The translations under genes and the position numbers were made by a program. 64,000 nucleotides of DNA from assembly GCF_000735435.1 (NCBI RefSeq), contig NZ_JMPP01000028.1, positions 114,313 through 178,312 on the forward strand, given 5' to 3'. This stretch comes from Klebsiella planticola ATCC 33531. Its GTDB lineage: Bacteria; Pseudomonadota; Gammaproteobacteria; Enterobacterales; Enterobacteriaceae. Positions 1-8,827 of this stretch are shown piece by piece (the first letter of the stretch is position 1; every line of letters begins with the position of its first letter). Below the pieces are notes generated by a model that ran no database searches, was not told where the DNA came from, and saw only the letters and a list, made by a program, of their open reading frames with translations.

Positions 1-1373
1 TGAGTACGGCAGAGGAAATAATAAACAGGCGAGACAATGGCTAAACCAATAATCCAAGAGATGTCGGCACCACCTAACATATTCGCTGCCGGACCGGTGT
101 AAATGGCGGTGGACATAAATGGAATCTCGACCACGATACCCAGCAGATAACAGAAAATGGCTTTTGAATTGAAATAACCGTATATGCCACCGTCGCGACG
201 GAAGAATGAAGCGACATCATAATTACCGTGGGCAACCAGATAGTAATCAACCAGGTTAATTGCCGTCCACGGCACCAGCACATACAGCAACATCAGAATA
301 AAGTTGGTGTAATTGACCAGAAAGTTTTCCTGACCATAAATCGCAATCAGCACTTCGATAAGGATGGTGACAATTGAAACCACAATGCGGGCGCCAGAAA
401 GCGGCGACCACTTAGGCAGGAATGTCTGGCCGAGCGTCAGGGTGCAGAGCACGCCGCAATAGAGGTTCATTGCATTGGTCGCGGCAATGCCTAAGGCAAA
501 CACAATAATGACGGTGGAGGATAATCCGCCGGTCATATTCACAATGCCGGTGATTAAATCACCCTCCACAATGCAAATAGAAACCAGAATACCAAGAATC
601 ATCGGGAACAATGAACCCAGTACGCATCCCAGGTAACTACACCAGAAGACACTTTTTTCGCTGATATCTTTTGGCATGTAGCGGGAATAATCGGATACAT
701 AAGGCGCGTAGGCCAGCTGCCATAACGCGGCGATGGAAATGGCACCGAGGAATCCGCTGAGATTAAAACCATTGCGCGCGAGAAAATCAGTCGGCAGACC
801 ATGCACGAAAACAATCCACACAAAGGCCGTGAGCAAAATAATACCGGATACCCATGACATCACCTTGGTGTAGGCATGAATCAGGTTATAGCCGAAGGCA
901 CAGGCCACCAGGCTGAGTACCGCAGAAACCAGAATGCCGGTATCCGTAGAAACCGGTGCGTAGATGGCGTGCAGTGACTGACCGCCCAGCACCAGGTTCG
1001 ATGCCAGAAAGCCGATATACATGATGACGACTAACGCCACCACCAGCACGGAACCATAAGAACCAAACTGGCCGCGGGTTTGCACCATCTGCGGCACACC
1101 TAATTGTGGCCCCTGCGCGGAATGCAATGCCATAAACAGCCCGCCGGCAAGGTTACCAATCAATACGGCGATGGTGGCCCACATAAAAGATAAGTGGAAA
1201 ATACTCACCGCCAGCGCACCGGTAATCACGGTTAGCAACATGATGTTTGAACCAAACCAGATGGTAAAAAGATCCCGTGGCTTGCCATGACGTTCATGCG
1301 CGGGAATAGGCTGGATAGTGCTCAACTCTATTGTGGTTGCAACAGCATTATCTTTTGGGTTGTTTGTCATCAT
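1..1373 (-). CDS. NCS1-family nucleobase/cation symporter (cytosine permease-like), 3' end cut by window
   Basis: An open frame runs from an ATG ATG pair at 1373/1370 to the window edge without a stop, giving about 457 codons of a polytopic membrane protein. The N-terminus (PIPAHERHGKPRDLFTIWFG) followed by SNIMLLTVITGALAV resembles purine/cytosine permeases of the NCS1 family (CodB, PucI, allantoin and hydantoin transporters), which import nucleobases or related N-heterocycles with Na+ or H+. Typical family length is 420-490 residues, so little is missing. It is divergent from the monooxygenase operon starting at 1982 and shares its promoter region. The substrate cannot be read from sequence; the neighbouring amidohydrolases suggest an amide- or ring-nitrogen compound. 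Confidence 0.85.
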   Translation of the reverse strand, partial: MMTNNPKDNAVATTIELSTIQPIPAHERHGKPRDLFTIWFGSNIMLLTVITGALAVSIFHLSFMWATIAVLIGNLAGGLFMALHSAQGPQLGVPQMVQTRGQFGSYGSVLVVALVVIMYIGFLASNLVLGGQSLHAIYAPVSTDTGILVSAVLSLVACAFGYNLIHAYTKVMSWVSGIILLTAFVWIVFVHGLPTDFLARNGFNLSGFLGAISIAALWQLAYAPYVSDYSRYMPKDISEKSVFWCSYLGCVLGSLFPMILGILVSICIVEGDLITGIVNMTGGLSSTVIIVFALGIAATNAMNLYCGVLCTLTLGQTFLPKWSPLSGARIVVSIVTILIEVLIAIYGQENFLVNYTNFILMLLYVLVPWTAINLVDYYLVAHGNYDVASFFRRDGGIYGYFNSKAIFCYLLGIVVEIPFMSTAIYTGPAANMLGGADISWIIGLAIVSPVYYFLCRT

Positions 1374-1981
1374 AGTTATCTCAACAAAGTCATTTGCAGG
1401 CTTGCCGCATGGCTGCGGTTATAACCACCCAAAAAATTGGGCGGCGTGAAAATAACGTTGATGGGATGTTGCAACAGTTGGCTATAGAGAGAAATGAAGA
1501 AAAATATAGCCAACTAATATAAAAAAAAGATGCAATACCGCTTATGGATTGGTCGCCCCAAATTGGGACGTTAGAGAATGACAGGTGAGATCTTTTTGAA
1601 TCCAATTAACCTCATGATTATTAACATCTAAAATAAAAGACTCTGGCTGAATGCTTTATCTTGGTGCGCGCCTGCACGTCGATGAAGCATCATTGGCAAT
1701 ATAAAATATCGTTAATTCTGCAAAATTAATAAGTAAAAATGTTGCCTGTGAATCGCGTGAATTTGATTTATCTCAGCACCTTTTTATCTTGCCTGTGCAG
1801 TGCGGATGCGGCTTTAACAGGGCTTTGTATTTTATTTCGGTGATGAAGGTTGCCAGCAGGTTAAATATTTTCTATCCAGACGCTCACTTTATAATATTTT
1901 ACCGCCTGCACGCGCTCCAATAGTCTTGGGTCCTTCTTAAGTGGTTAATCCCCTGCGTGATGCGGGATGAAGGACGTTGAA
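1374..1981. promoter_or_regulatory. Divergent promoter region with palindromes
   Basis: This AT-rich gap of about 600 bp separates the permease from the monooxygenase operon. It contains a perfect 11-bp inverted repeat (AGTTGGCTATA at 1476-1486 and its complement at 1505-1515, 18-bp spacer) and two shorter palindromes of the form CCCAA-N-TTGGG (1428-1441 and 1557-1567). A TATAAT hexamer at 1890-1895 could be the -10 box of the rightward operon, but its -35 match is poor. These repeats are reasonable operator candidates for a regulator outside the window. No gene is seen here. Confidence 0.4.
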
Positions 1982-3250
1982 ATGACATCATTAAAAACTG
2001 AAACAGATACGCTGATTATTGGCGCGGGTCAGGCGGGGGTTGCCATGAGCGAACACCTGACGCGTCTGGGCATTCCGCATCTGGTAGTGGAGAAAAATCG
2101 AATTGCCGAATCCTGGCGTAGTCGTCGCTGGGATTCGCTGGTTGCCAACGGTCCGGCCTGGCATGACCGCTTTCCGGGGATGGAATTTCCCGGCTGCTCA
2201 CCAGACAGCTTCGTGGCGAAAGAACAGGTTGCCGATTATTTTGTCAGCTACGCCGCCATGAACCAGTTACCGATTCTTACTGGCGTCGAAGTGATAAGCG
2301 CTGAACGCAATCAGGGGCGCAGTGGTTTCACCGTCACCACCTCCGCAGGCGTGATCAATGTGCAGCGTATTGTGGCCGCTACCGGTCCTTTCCAGCGTCC
2401 GGTTATCCCGGCGATTGCTCCTCAACATAGCCAGGTACAACAGCTGCACTCTGCTGACTATAAAAATCCGCAGCAGCTGCCGCAGGGTGGCGTACTGGTG
2501 GTTGGTGCCGGTTCTTCCGGGGTGCAGATTGCCGATGAATTGCAACGATCCGGTAAACCAGTGTGGTTATCGGTGGGGCCGCACGATCGCCCGCCACGTT
2601 CTTACCGTGGCCGGGACTTCTGCTGGTGGCTTGGGGTGCTCGGATTGTGGGATGCCGCGGCCAGTCAACCGGGCAAAGAGCATGTCACCATCGCCGTGAG
2701 CGGTGCACGCGGTGGACATACCGTCGATTTCCGTCGTCTGGCGGCGCAGGGCGTAAACCTCGTTGGCCTGACGGAAAGTTTCACCGAAAACACCGTACGT
2801 TTTCAGGATGATCTGGCGGAGAATATTGCGCGTGGCGATGCGAATTATCTCGCGTTGCTGGATGCTGCCGATGCGTATATCGAGCGCAACGGCCTCGATT
2901 TACCGCCAGAACCACAGGCGCGTGAGTTCCTGCCAGACCCCGCTTGTGTCACCCATCCGCAGCTCTCATTGAATCTGGCAGAGGCCGGAATCACCAGCAT
3001 TATCTGGGCGACGGGCTACGTCACCGATTACAGCTGGTTAAAGGTCAATGCCTTCAATGAACAGGGCAGACCGCAGCATCATCGTGGCGTGTCCAGTGAG
3101 CCGGGCGTTTATTTTCTTGGCTTGCCGTGGTTGTCACGTCGTGGTTCCACCTTTATCTGGGGCGTCTGGCACGATGCCAAATTCATTGCTGACCAGATCG
3201 CTATCCAGCGCCAGTACCAGCAGTATCGCGCACCCTCTGACTCGCTTTAA
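1982..3250 (+). CDS. Flavin-dependent monooxygenase (CzcO/FMO-like)
   Basis: This 422-residue two-dinucleotide-binding-domain flavoprotein has an FAD-binding GAGQAG at residues 14-19, an ATG motif near 133, an HSADY segment near 156, an NAD(P)H-binding GAGSSG at 175-180 and a C-terminal ATGY motif. Together these mark class B-type or FMO-like monooxygenases, which hydroxylate nitrogen or sulfur or do Baeyer-Villiger oxidations using NADPH and O2. I chose ATG 1982 over 1967 because AAGGA lies 7 nt upstream of it. It is first in a tight operon with a RidA-like protein, a DUF1028 protein and an M20 hydrolase, suggesting it performs the oxidative first step on a nitrogen compound. The substrate is unknown. 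Confidence 0.85.
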   Translation: MTSLKTETDTLIIGAGQAGVAMSEHLTRLGIPHLVVEKNRIAESWRSRRWDSLVANGPAWHDRFPGMEFPGCSPDSFVAKEQVADYFVSYAAMNQLPILTGVEVISAERNQGRSGFTVTTSAGVINVQRIVAATGPFQRPVIPAIAPQHSQVQQLHSADYKNPQQLPQGGVLVVGAGSSGVQIADELQRSGKPVWLSVGPHDRPPRSYRGRDFCWWLGVLGLWDAAASQPGKEHVTIAVSGARGGHTVDFRRLAAQGVNLVGLTESFTENTVRFQDDLAENIARGDANYLALLDAADAYIERNGLDLPPEPQAREFLPDPACVTHPQLSLNLAEAGITSIIWATGYVTDYSWLKVNAFNEQGRPQHHRGVSSEPGVYFLGLPWLSRRGSTFIWGVWHDAKFIADQIAIQRQYQQYRAPSDSL

Positions 3251-3259
3251 GGAACTGTT

Positions 3260-3685
3260 ATGCCTACACATCAACGTATTCGTATGTTCAACACCAAAGA
3301 AACTTATCCGAATCAGACACTGGACAACGATCTCTGCCAGGCGGTACGCGCCGGTAATACCGTCTACGTGCGCGGCCAGGTGGGTACCGATTTTGCAGGG
3401 AATCTGGTCGGGCTGGGCGATCCACGCGCTCAAACCGAACAGGCGATGAAAAACCTTAAACAGCTGCTGGAAGAAGCCGGTAGCGACCTGAGCCATATCG
3501 TGAAAACCACCACCTATCTTACCGATCCGCGTTATCGCGAGCCGGTTTACCAGGAAGTGGGGAAATGGCTGAAAGGGGTGTTTCCGATTTCAACTGGCCT
3601 GGTGGTTTCGGCGCTGGCACAGCCGCAGTGGCTGATGGAAATTGATGTGATTGCGGTGATCCCGGATGACTGGGAGGCGAAATGA
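3260..3685 (+). CDS. RidA/YjgF-family protein, atypical
   Basis: This 141-residue protein of the YjgF/YER057c/UK114 (Rid) fold starts 9 nt after the monooxygenase, behind AAGGAACTG. Canonical RidA hydrolyses reactive enamines/imines using an arginine (Arg105 in E. coli) followed by conserved IEIEA. Here the matching stretch reads SALAQPQWLMEIDVIAV, so that arginine position is occupied by leucine by my hand alignment. It therefore probably belongs to one of the Rid subfamilies without imine deaminase activity, which often sit in catabolic operons (compare RutC in uracil breakdown). Its stop overlaps the start of the next gene (ATGA), implying translational coupling. Confidence 0.85.
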   Translation: MPTHQRIRMFNTKETYPNQTLDNDLCQAVRAGNTVYVRGQVGTDFAGNLVGLGDPRAQTEQAMKNLKQLLEEAGSDLSHIVKTTTYLTDPRYREPVYQEVGKWLKGVFPISTGLVVSALAQPQWLMEIDVIAVIPDDWEAK

Positions 3686-4356
3686 CGCTTTCGATTGCGG
3701 CACGCTGTACGGAGTCCGGCCAGCTTGGTATCGCCATTAGTTCGTCGAGCATTGCCGTAGGTGCGCGTTGCCCGTGGCTGGTGGCCGGAGTGGGTGCGGT
3801 ATCCAGCCAGAATATCACATTACCGGCGCTGGGGCAGCAGATTCTGGCGCGTCTGGAAGAGGGCTTAACGCCGGAACAGGCGCTGACAAGAGCACTGGCA
3901 GAAGATCGCTTTAGCGAATATCGCCAGGTGATGGTCATTGACGCCAGCGGTCGCAGCGCCGCCTTTAGCGGTGACAAGACGCTGGGTATTTATCATGTGG
4001 TACAGGGCAAAGAGTGCGTGGCAGCAGGAAATATGCTGGCGGAACAAGAGGTGATTGCCGAGATGGCGGCGGCTTTTGAAGCTGCCACCGGTGAGCTTAC
4101 TGGTCGCCTGCTCACGGCGTTGCAGGCAGGGATCGATGCCGGTGGTGAGGCGGGGCCGGTGCATTCTGCTGCTGTGAAGGTGGTGGATGATTACACCTGG
4201 CCGCTGGTGGATCTGCGCGTTGACTGGGCAGAAGAAAACCCATTGGCAGAACTGCACAAGTTGTGGCTGGCGTATGAACCTCAGATGCAGGCTTACGTCA
4301 CCCGGGCACTGGATCCACGTGATGCTCCGAGCTATGGCGTACCCGGCGATGAGTAG
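3682..4356 (+). CDS. DUF1028 family protein (Ntn-hydrolase-like)
   Basis: This 224-residue protein overlaps the RidA-like gene by 4 nt. The N-terminus (MTLSIAARCTESGQLGIAIS), the GARCPWLVAGVGAVSSQN segment and the later VDLRVDW and NPLAEL segments are typical of DUF1028, a family with an Ntn-hydrolase-like fold and no firmly assigned reaction. Members are often next to M20 peptidases, RidA proteins and transporters, as here. I infer an amidohydrolase or isomerase-type step in the same pathway, but no function is demonstrated by the sequence. Its 3' end overlaps the start of the M20 gene. Confidence 0.85.
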   Translation: MTLSIAARCTESGQLGIAISSSSIAVGARCPWLVAGVGAVSSQNITLPALGQQILARLEEGLTPEQALTRALAEDRFSEYRQVMVIDASGRSAAFSGDKTLGIYHVVQGKECVAAGNMLAEQEVIAEMAAAFEAATGELTGRLLTALQAGIDAGGEAGPVHSAAVKVVDDYTWPLVDLRVDWAEENPLAELHKLWLAYEPQMQAYVTRALDPRDAPSYGVPGDE

Positions 4357-5503
4357 CGCGGTGCGCGATATCCTTGCGGCGTTGCTGGCGTTTGATACCA
4401 CCAGCCGCGAATCCAATCTGGCCTTGATTACCTGGATTGAGGATTTTCTGGCGCAGCGCGGGATCGCATCGCAACGCATCATGGATGACAGCGGGCGCAA
4501 AGCCAATCTGTATGCCCGGCTGGGGCCGGGTGGTGATGGCGGGGTGATGTTATCCGGTCACACCGATGTGGTGCCGGTCGATGGTCAGCAATGGACGCTG
4601 CCGCCGTTTGCCCTGACACAACAGAAAGGGCGCTACTATGGTCGCGGCAGTGCGGACATGAAAGGCTTTCTGGCCTGCGTGCTGGCATCGCTGGATAGCT
4701 TTCTGGCCCAGCCGTTGCGTCTGCCGCTGCATCTGGCTTTTTCCTATGATGAGGAAGTGGGCTGCCTCGGGGTGCGGAGCATGGTGGAGTTTTTGCGTGC
4801 GTCAGCAGAAAAGCCCGCCATGTGTATCATCGGCGAACCGACAGAAATGCGCCCGGTATATGGACATAAAGGCAAGGTGGCGATGCGTTGTCAGGTGCAT
4901 GGTCGCGCCTGCCACTCGGCCTATGCACCTTCTGGCGTCAATGCCATCGAATACGCGGCAAGGCTTATCAATCAGCTCGGCGAAGCGGCGCAGCAACTGA
5001 AGCAGATAGAGGATGCGCGTTTTGATCCCCCCTATAGCACGCTCCAGACCGGTGTGATTCAGGGCGGCAGCGCGCTGAACATCGTGCCGCAGGATTGTCA
5101 GTTTGATTTCGAAATCCGCTATCTGCCGGAGGTGCATGTTCAGGGGGTCATTACCCAGGTTGAGCAGTACGCGCAACAGCAACTGTTACCGCAAATGCAG
5201 GCGGTGGAGGCTGAAAGCACGATTCATTTTCTGCCGCTCAGCCACTACCCAGGCCTGCTCACCGATCCCCAATCACAATTTGCCCAATGGCTGGCGCAAT
5301 GGAGCGGAAGCGACGATTTCTCTACCGTGGCGTTTGGCACTGAAGGGGGATTATTTGATGAAGCGGGGATTGCAACCCTGATTTGCGGGCCGGGCAGTAT
5401 GGAGCAGGGGCACAAGCCGGATGAGTTTATCGCTATTGAACAAGTAGAACTCTGTATGGTGATGCTTGTAAATTTATGCAAATGGATGCGAACTGTCCTC
5501 TAA
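4349..5503 (+). CDS. M20-family amidohydrolase, ArgE/acetylornithine deacetylase-like
   Basis: This 384-residue metal-dependent hydrolase shows the full M20 set: SGHTDVVPVDG (metal-binding His and Asp), YGRGSADMKGF (bridging Asp), FSYDEEVGCLG (catalytic Glu pair), IGEPTEM, a dimerisation-domain GRACHSAYAP, and a C-terminal CGPGSMEQGHKPDEF with the last metal-binding His. This pattern is closest to ArgE, which deacylates N2-acetylornithine; the family also contains other N-acyl and N-carbamoyl amino acid hydrolases. I chose ATG 4349, which overlaps the DUF1028 stop by 8 nt; ATG 4334 is possible. Being in a catabolic operon beside a permease, it is unlikely to be the biosynthetic ArgE and probably releases an acyl or carbamoyl group late in the pathway. 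Confidence 0.88.
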   Translation: MSSAVRDILAALLAFDTTSRESNLALITWIEDFLAQRGIASQRIMDDSGRKANLYARLGPGGDGGVMLSGHTDVVPVDGQQWTLPPFALTQQKGRYYGRGSADMKGFLACVLASLDSFLAQPLRLPLHLAFSYDEEVGCLGVRSMVEFLRASAEKPAMCIIGEPTEMRPVYGHKGKVAMRCQVHGRACHSAYAPSGVNAIEYAARLINQLGEAAQQLKQIEDARFDPPYSTLQTGVIQGGSALNIVPQDCQFDFEIRYLPEVHVQGVITQVEQYAQQQLLPQMQAVEAESTIHFLPLSHYPGLLTDPQSQFAQWLAQWSGSDDFSTVAFGTEGGLFDEAGIATLICGPGSMEQGHKPDEFIAIEQVELCMVMLVNLCKWMRTVL

Positions 5504-5934
5504 ATAAAAGAATTAATATTGGATTAATCATAATAAAACACTTCGATTATATTGCGGTATTATTTGATATCAATTGGTCTGATTCCAGAGTGGTCAGTGG
5601 TGGTTTATAAATAGTAAATCATAAGCATTTAGTAATTTCAGTGGGAATAAATATTATTATTGGTGGTTATTAGGCAGGCATAGATTTTGACTAGGATCAC
5701 TTTCACTACTCCAGATCTAAAATATTAGTTGGGTTAAATCCTCATAAAACCTTCACGATCCAATGGAGATTGGTGTTTTCCTTCATTTTCATCGAAAACC
5801 TTGATGTCAGATTACCATTAATATACCTATACTTGGGATCATAATGTACTTAAAGAAAGGTTCCCATTTATGAATTAGCAAGCCAGTGCTACTGCAAACG
5901 ACTCAACGTTAGATTTCATCTAGTTGCTCCTTAT
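5504..5934. other. AT-rich intergenic region without recognisable gene
   Basis: These roughly 430 bp between the M20 hydrolase and the integrase terminator are markedly AT-rich, contain no credible coding frame on either strand, and hold no copy of the tRNA-Asn 3' end. The composition differs from both flanks and resembles the non-coding ends of genomic islands. Confidence 0.5.
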
Positions 5935-5975
5935 AATAAAAGCCGTACCTATGAGAGTGTATACGGCTTTGGTAT
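5935..5975 (-). terminator. Rho-independent terminator of the integrase
   Basis: A 9-bp stem (AAAGCCGTA at 5939-5947 with TACGGCTTT at 5962-5970) is followed on the minus strand by TTTTATTATAA. It lies about 45 nt beyond the integrase stop codon. Confidence 0.7.
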
Positions 5976-6014
5976 ACGATATGGTTTATTTCGACTCGCA
6001 CAACAATATCGTTT

Positions 6015-7262
6015 TTATCTCTTCAGAATGAAAGGTGGTACATAAAGTTTGCGACACATATCCAGATAATCGGACCACCACTGCATCATCGCCTTGCGGG
6101 CTTCCAGGTGCTCTGCCTTGTGAATATAAGCCATGCGCACGGTATTACGCTCCTGATGACTCATCTGGCGTTCTACTGCGTCCTTTGCCCATAAACCCGA
6201 TTCCATCAGCGCACTGCATGCCATCGCCCGAAAGCCGTGGCCACAGATATCCTTTTTTGTGTCGTAGCCCATCACCCGCAATGCCTTGTTGACCGTGTTT
6301 TCACACATTGGCTTATACGGGTTATGGTCGCCGGGGAAGACCAGTTCATTATTACCGGTGATATCTTTAATCTGTTTCAGAATGGCGATGACATGTTCTG
6401 AGAGGGGGACGATATGCGGCATTCGCATTTTGGCCCCGCGCCCGGAATAACGCACGCCAATAATGGGTTCTCGCGTCGCGGGTATCGTCCAGACCCGGTT
6501 TTTGAAATCAATCTCTGACCAGCGGGCGAAACGCAGTTCACTGGAGCGAATGAACACATGCAGCATCAGCAGGACGGCATGCCGGGTAAGTTCGCGGCCC
6601 TGATGATATGCCTCAATACGTTCAAGCAGTTCAGGCAGCCGCTCCAGTGGCAGGGCAGGATAGTGCCGTCTGACAGGAGGTGTGGTCACGCCGCCAAGGT
6701 TTGCTGCCGGGTTAGTATCGATTAACCCCTGATGGACCGCATGGCGCATTATGTTACTCAAGTGCTGCCGCGTGCGGGACGCAACTTCCAGCAGACCTTT
6801 TTCCTCGATCCCTTTCAGCAGGTCAATGAAATGACGGGGTTTAAGTTCTGATACAGGCAGGTTCCCGATAACCGGAAAGATGTGATTGTTCAGGCTGGCA
6901 AGCAGACGGTCAGCGGTATTCTGCGACCATTTCTTATTGCTACTGTGCCAAGCCAGTGCCACCGTTTTAAACATTTTCTCCGGCATGCGCGAGCCGCGTT
7001 CAGCGGCACGTTGCTGCGCCGGGTTGATGTTCAGCGCCAGCATTTTACGGACACCTTCACGCTGCTGTCGCGCATCAGAGAGGGAGACGGCAGGATAGGC
7101 ACCCAGCGCAATGCGGGATTCTTTACCGTTAATACGGTACTTGAGATACCAGTGACGTGAGCCACCCGGCTTGACCAGCAGATACAGACCGTGGGAATCG
7201 GAGACTTTAAAGGGTTTATCAGAAGGCTTGAGACTACGGATTTTCGCGTCGGTAAGGGACAT
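6015..7262 (-). CDS. int: P4-type tyrosine recombinase (genomic island integrase)
   Basis: This 415-residue site-specific recombinase has the N-terminal DUF4102 arm-binding region (MSLTDAKIRSLKPSDKPFKV) typical of P4-like integrases. The catalytic set is visible: Arg239 in FIRSSELR, His342 and Arg345 in HGFR, His369 in SHQER, and Tyr379 in AYIHK. From memory the sequence is very close to the integrase of the Yersinia high-pathogenicity island and of ICEKp, which insert into asn tRNA genes. Its start lies about 160 bp from the 3' end of a tRNA-Asn gene, exactly as in those elements. It appears intact. No yersiniabactin genes are in the window; the adjacent monooxygenase cluster is the visible candidate cargo. 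Confidence 0.93.
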   Translation of the reverse strand: MSLTDAKIRSLKPSDKPFKVSDSHGLYLLVKPGGSRHWYLKYRINGKESRIALGAYPAVSLSDARQQREGVRKMLALNINPAQQRAAERGSRMPEKMFKTVALAWHSSNKKWSQNTADRLLASLNNHIFPVIGNLPVSELKPRHFIDLLKGIEEKGLLEVASRTRQHLSNIMRHAVHQGLIDTNPAANLGGVTTPPVRRHYPALPLERLPELLERIEAYHQGRELTRHAVLLMLHVFIRSSELRFARWSEIDFKNRVWTIPATREPIIGVRYSGRGAKMRMPHIVPLSEHVIAILKQIKDITGNNELVFPGDHNPYKPMCENTVNKALRVMGYDTKKDICGHGFRAMACSALMESGLWAKDAVERQMSHQERNTVRMAYIHKAEHLEARKAMMQWWSDYLDMCRKLYVPPFILKR

Positions 7263-7423
7263 ATGGGGGTCACTCCATTATCGAACTAACCTGACCCCAG
7301 ATTTGACCACCAATTTTTCCCGATGCGGAAGGTAAAATCAAAATGCACCGGGAAGAGATTTCACGCTAACCTCTTGAATCAATATCAGATAAAGCTTCGT
7401 AAGGAGGCATGAAAACAGGAAAT

Positions 7424-7499
7424 TGGCTCCTCTGACTGGACTCGAACCAGTGACATACGGATTAACAGTCCGCCGTTCTACCGACTGAACTACAGAGGA
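7424..7499 (-). tRNA. asnT: tRNA-Asn (GTT)
   Basis: The minus strand gives a complete 76-nt cloverleaf beginning TCCTCTGTAG and ending AGAGGAGCCA, with anticodon GTT in ACTGTTAATC. It matches E. coli tRNA-Asn in recall. The 3' half is the usual attachment site of HPI-type integrases, and the integrase gene lies directly downstream. The assignment to asnT rather than another asn copy rests on the neighbour mtfA, as in E. coli. Confidence 0.97.
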
Positions 7500-7517
7500 A
7501 TCGTGTGAACGAGGCGC

Positions 7518-7546
7518 ATACTACTGGCCTGGCATTTTTGTGTCAA
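7518..7546 (-). promoter_or_regulatory. Sigma-70 promoter of tRNA-Asn
   Basis: On the minus strand a perfect TTGACA (7546-7541) and TAGTAT (7523-7518) are separated by 17 bp, about 20 bp upstream of the tRNA 5' end, followed by a GC-rich discriminator. Confidence 0.75.
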
Positions 7547-7599
7547 CACTAAAATTAACTCACTGATTCAAATGGCTAAATTTAACTCAACTCGTTGTT

Positions 7600-8400
7600 T
7601 TAGTGCACAAAATGCCCGTCGTCTGTATCCAGCTGGCCATTCTCACGTAATCTTTGTAAGGGATCCTGACGATAGAAATGGCAAAAACGCTGCCAAAGCG
7701 CCGGAAAGCGCGGAGCAAACAGCTCTGGTGCGCTAAAGAAATATTCAGATAACACGGCAAAACATTCGGCCGGGTCGGTCGCCGCATAGGCGTCAATGCT
7801 GGCGGCGCTCTCCCCAACCAGATCGATCTCATCCTGAATGTTATTCATCGCCGCGTGGAGGTCGTGCTCCCAGCCAGCGACTTCGCGCAACGGAATCAGC
7901 GGCACGCCGCTGGCGCGATCGCCATTGCGGGTATCCAGCTTATGTGCAACTTCGTGCACGATAAGGTTGAAACCAGATGCATCGAAAGAGTCCTGAATAT
8001 CCAGCCAGTTCAGGATAATTGGCCCTTGTTGCCAGCTCTGGCCGGATTGGACGACCCGTTGACTGTGGACCAGACCAATATCGTCTTCCCATTCATCGTC
8101 AACCACAAATGGGGCAGGGTAGATTAGCACCTCGTGGAAGCCATCCAGCCACTCAATGCCAAGCTCAAGAACCGGCAAACAGAACAGCATTGCAATGCGG
8201 GCGTTTTGCAGCGGAGTGAGTTCAAGCCCTTGCAGGGCAACCAGACGTTTTTGTTGCAGAAAGCGTGCCGCCATCTGCACTAGTTCCTGCTGTTCTTGTG
8301 CAGAAAGATTGGCTAAAACAGGAATGGCAAGCGCGTGTTCCCAGGGCATTTCTGCGTTGCCGGACTCTTCATCTACTTTCCAGGGCCATTTAAACATCAT
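7600..8400 (-). CDS. mtfA: Mlc titration factor A, zinc metallopeptidase
   Basis: MtfA binds the glucose repressor Mlc and so relieves repression of ptsG; it is also a zinc aminopeptidase in the cytosol. The 266-residue product carries the HEVAHKLD zinc signature (His149, Glu150, His153) and a further Glu at 212 in [14 protein letters not shown]. The segment [20 protein letters not shown] is nearly invariant in the family. Length equals the E. coli protein (265) within one residue; a second Met directly follows the first, so the start may be 8397. It is monocistronic between tRNA-Asn and tRNA-Ser, as in E. coli. Confidence 0.95.
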   Translation of the reverse strand: MMFKWPWKVDEESGNAEMPWEHALAIPVLANLSAQEQQELVQMAARFLQQKRLVALQGLELTPLQNARIAMLFCLPVLELGIEWLDGFHEVLIYPAPFVVDDEWEDDIGLVHSQRVVQSGQSWQQGPIILNWLDIQDSFDASGFNLIVHEVAHKLDTRNGDRASGVPLIPLREVAGWEHDLHAAMNNIQDEIDLVGESAASIDAYAATDPAECFAVLSEYFFSAPELFAPRFPALWQRFCHFYRQDPLQRLRENGQLDTDDGHFVH

Positions 8401-8487
8401 ATTGCTCGCAAAGTCGTCACTTGAACATCATTAAAGAGACAGGAACTATTAAAGTGCCAAAGAACCTGGCATTATAGCAACCTCAGC

Positions 8488-8577
8488 GGAGAGATGCCGG
8501 AGCGGCTGAACGGACCGGTCTCGAAAACCGGAGTAGGGGCAACTCTACCGGGGGTTCAAATCCCCCTCTCTCCGCCA
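8488..8577 (+). tRNA. serU: tRNA-Ser (CGA)
   Basis: A 90-nt class II tRNA with a long variable arm (GGAGTAGGGGCAACTCTACC) and anticodon CGA in TCTCGAAAACC, ending in an encoded CCA. Size, anticodon and position next to mtfA match E. coli serU. Confidence 0.96.
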
Positions 8578-8827
8578 CTATTCAAACACTTACGACAATT
8601 CCTTTCAACGACCCGCGTCACACACTTCTATTGTGTTGGTATAACCGAGCGTCGAATGTCCATCAATCATCATCCTCTGATTTCTCGTTGACGGGAAGAG
8701 CTCACCTCGATGATATCGGAATGCTTCCTGCGAGCGGAAGATTTCTGTCCTCATCACTATCGATAAGAGAAGGGCGTTTACTGACGTTAAGGGAAGACGC
8801 GGCGGGCAGAGCAGAAGTCGAATCTGA

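Noticed and set aside
1390..1605. 71-codon minus-strand frame in the divergent promoter
   Set aside because: It overlaps the palindromic operator region, has no ribosome site and no family resemblance.
6015..7262. Presence of a full yersiniabactin high-pathogenicity island
   Set aside because: The integrase is of that type, but no ybt, irp or fyuA genes appear in the window; only the integrase can be claimed.
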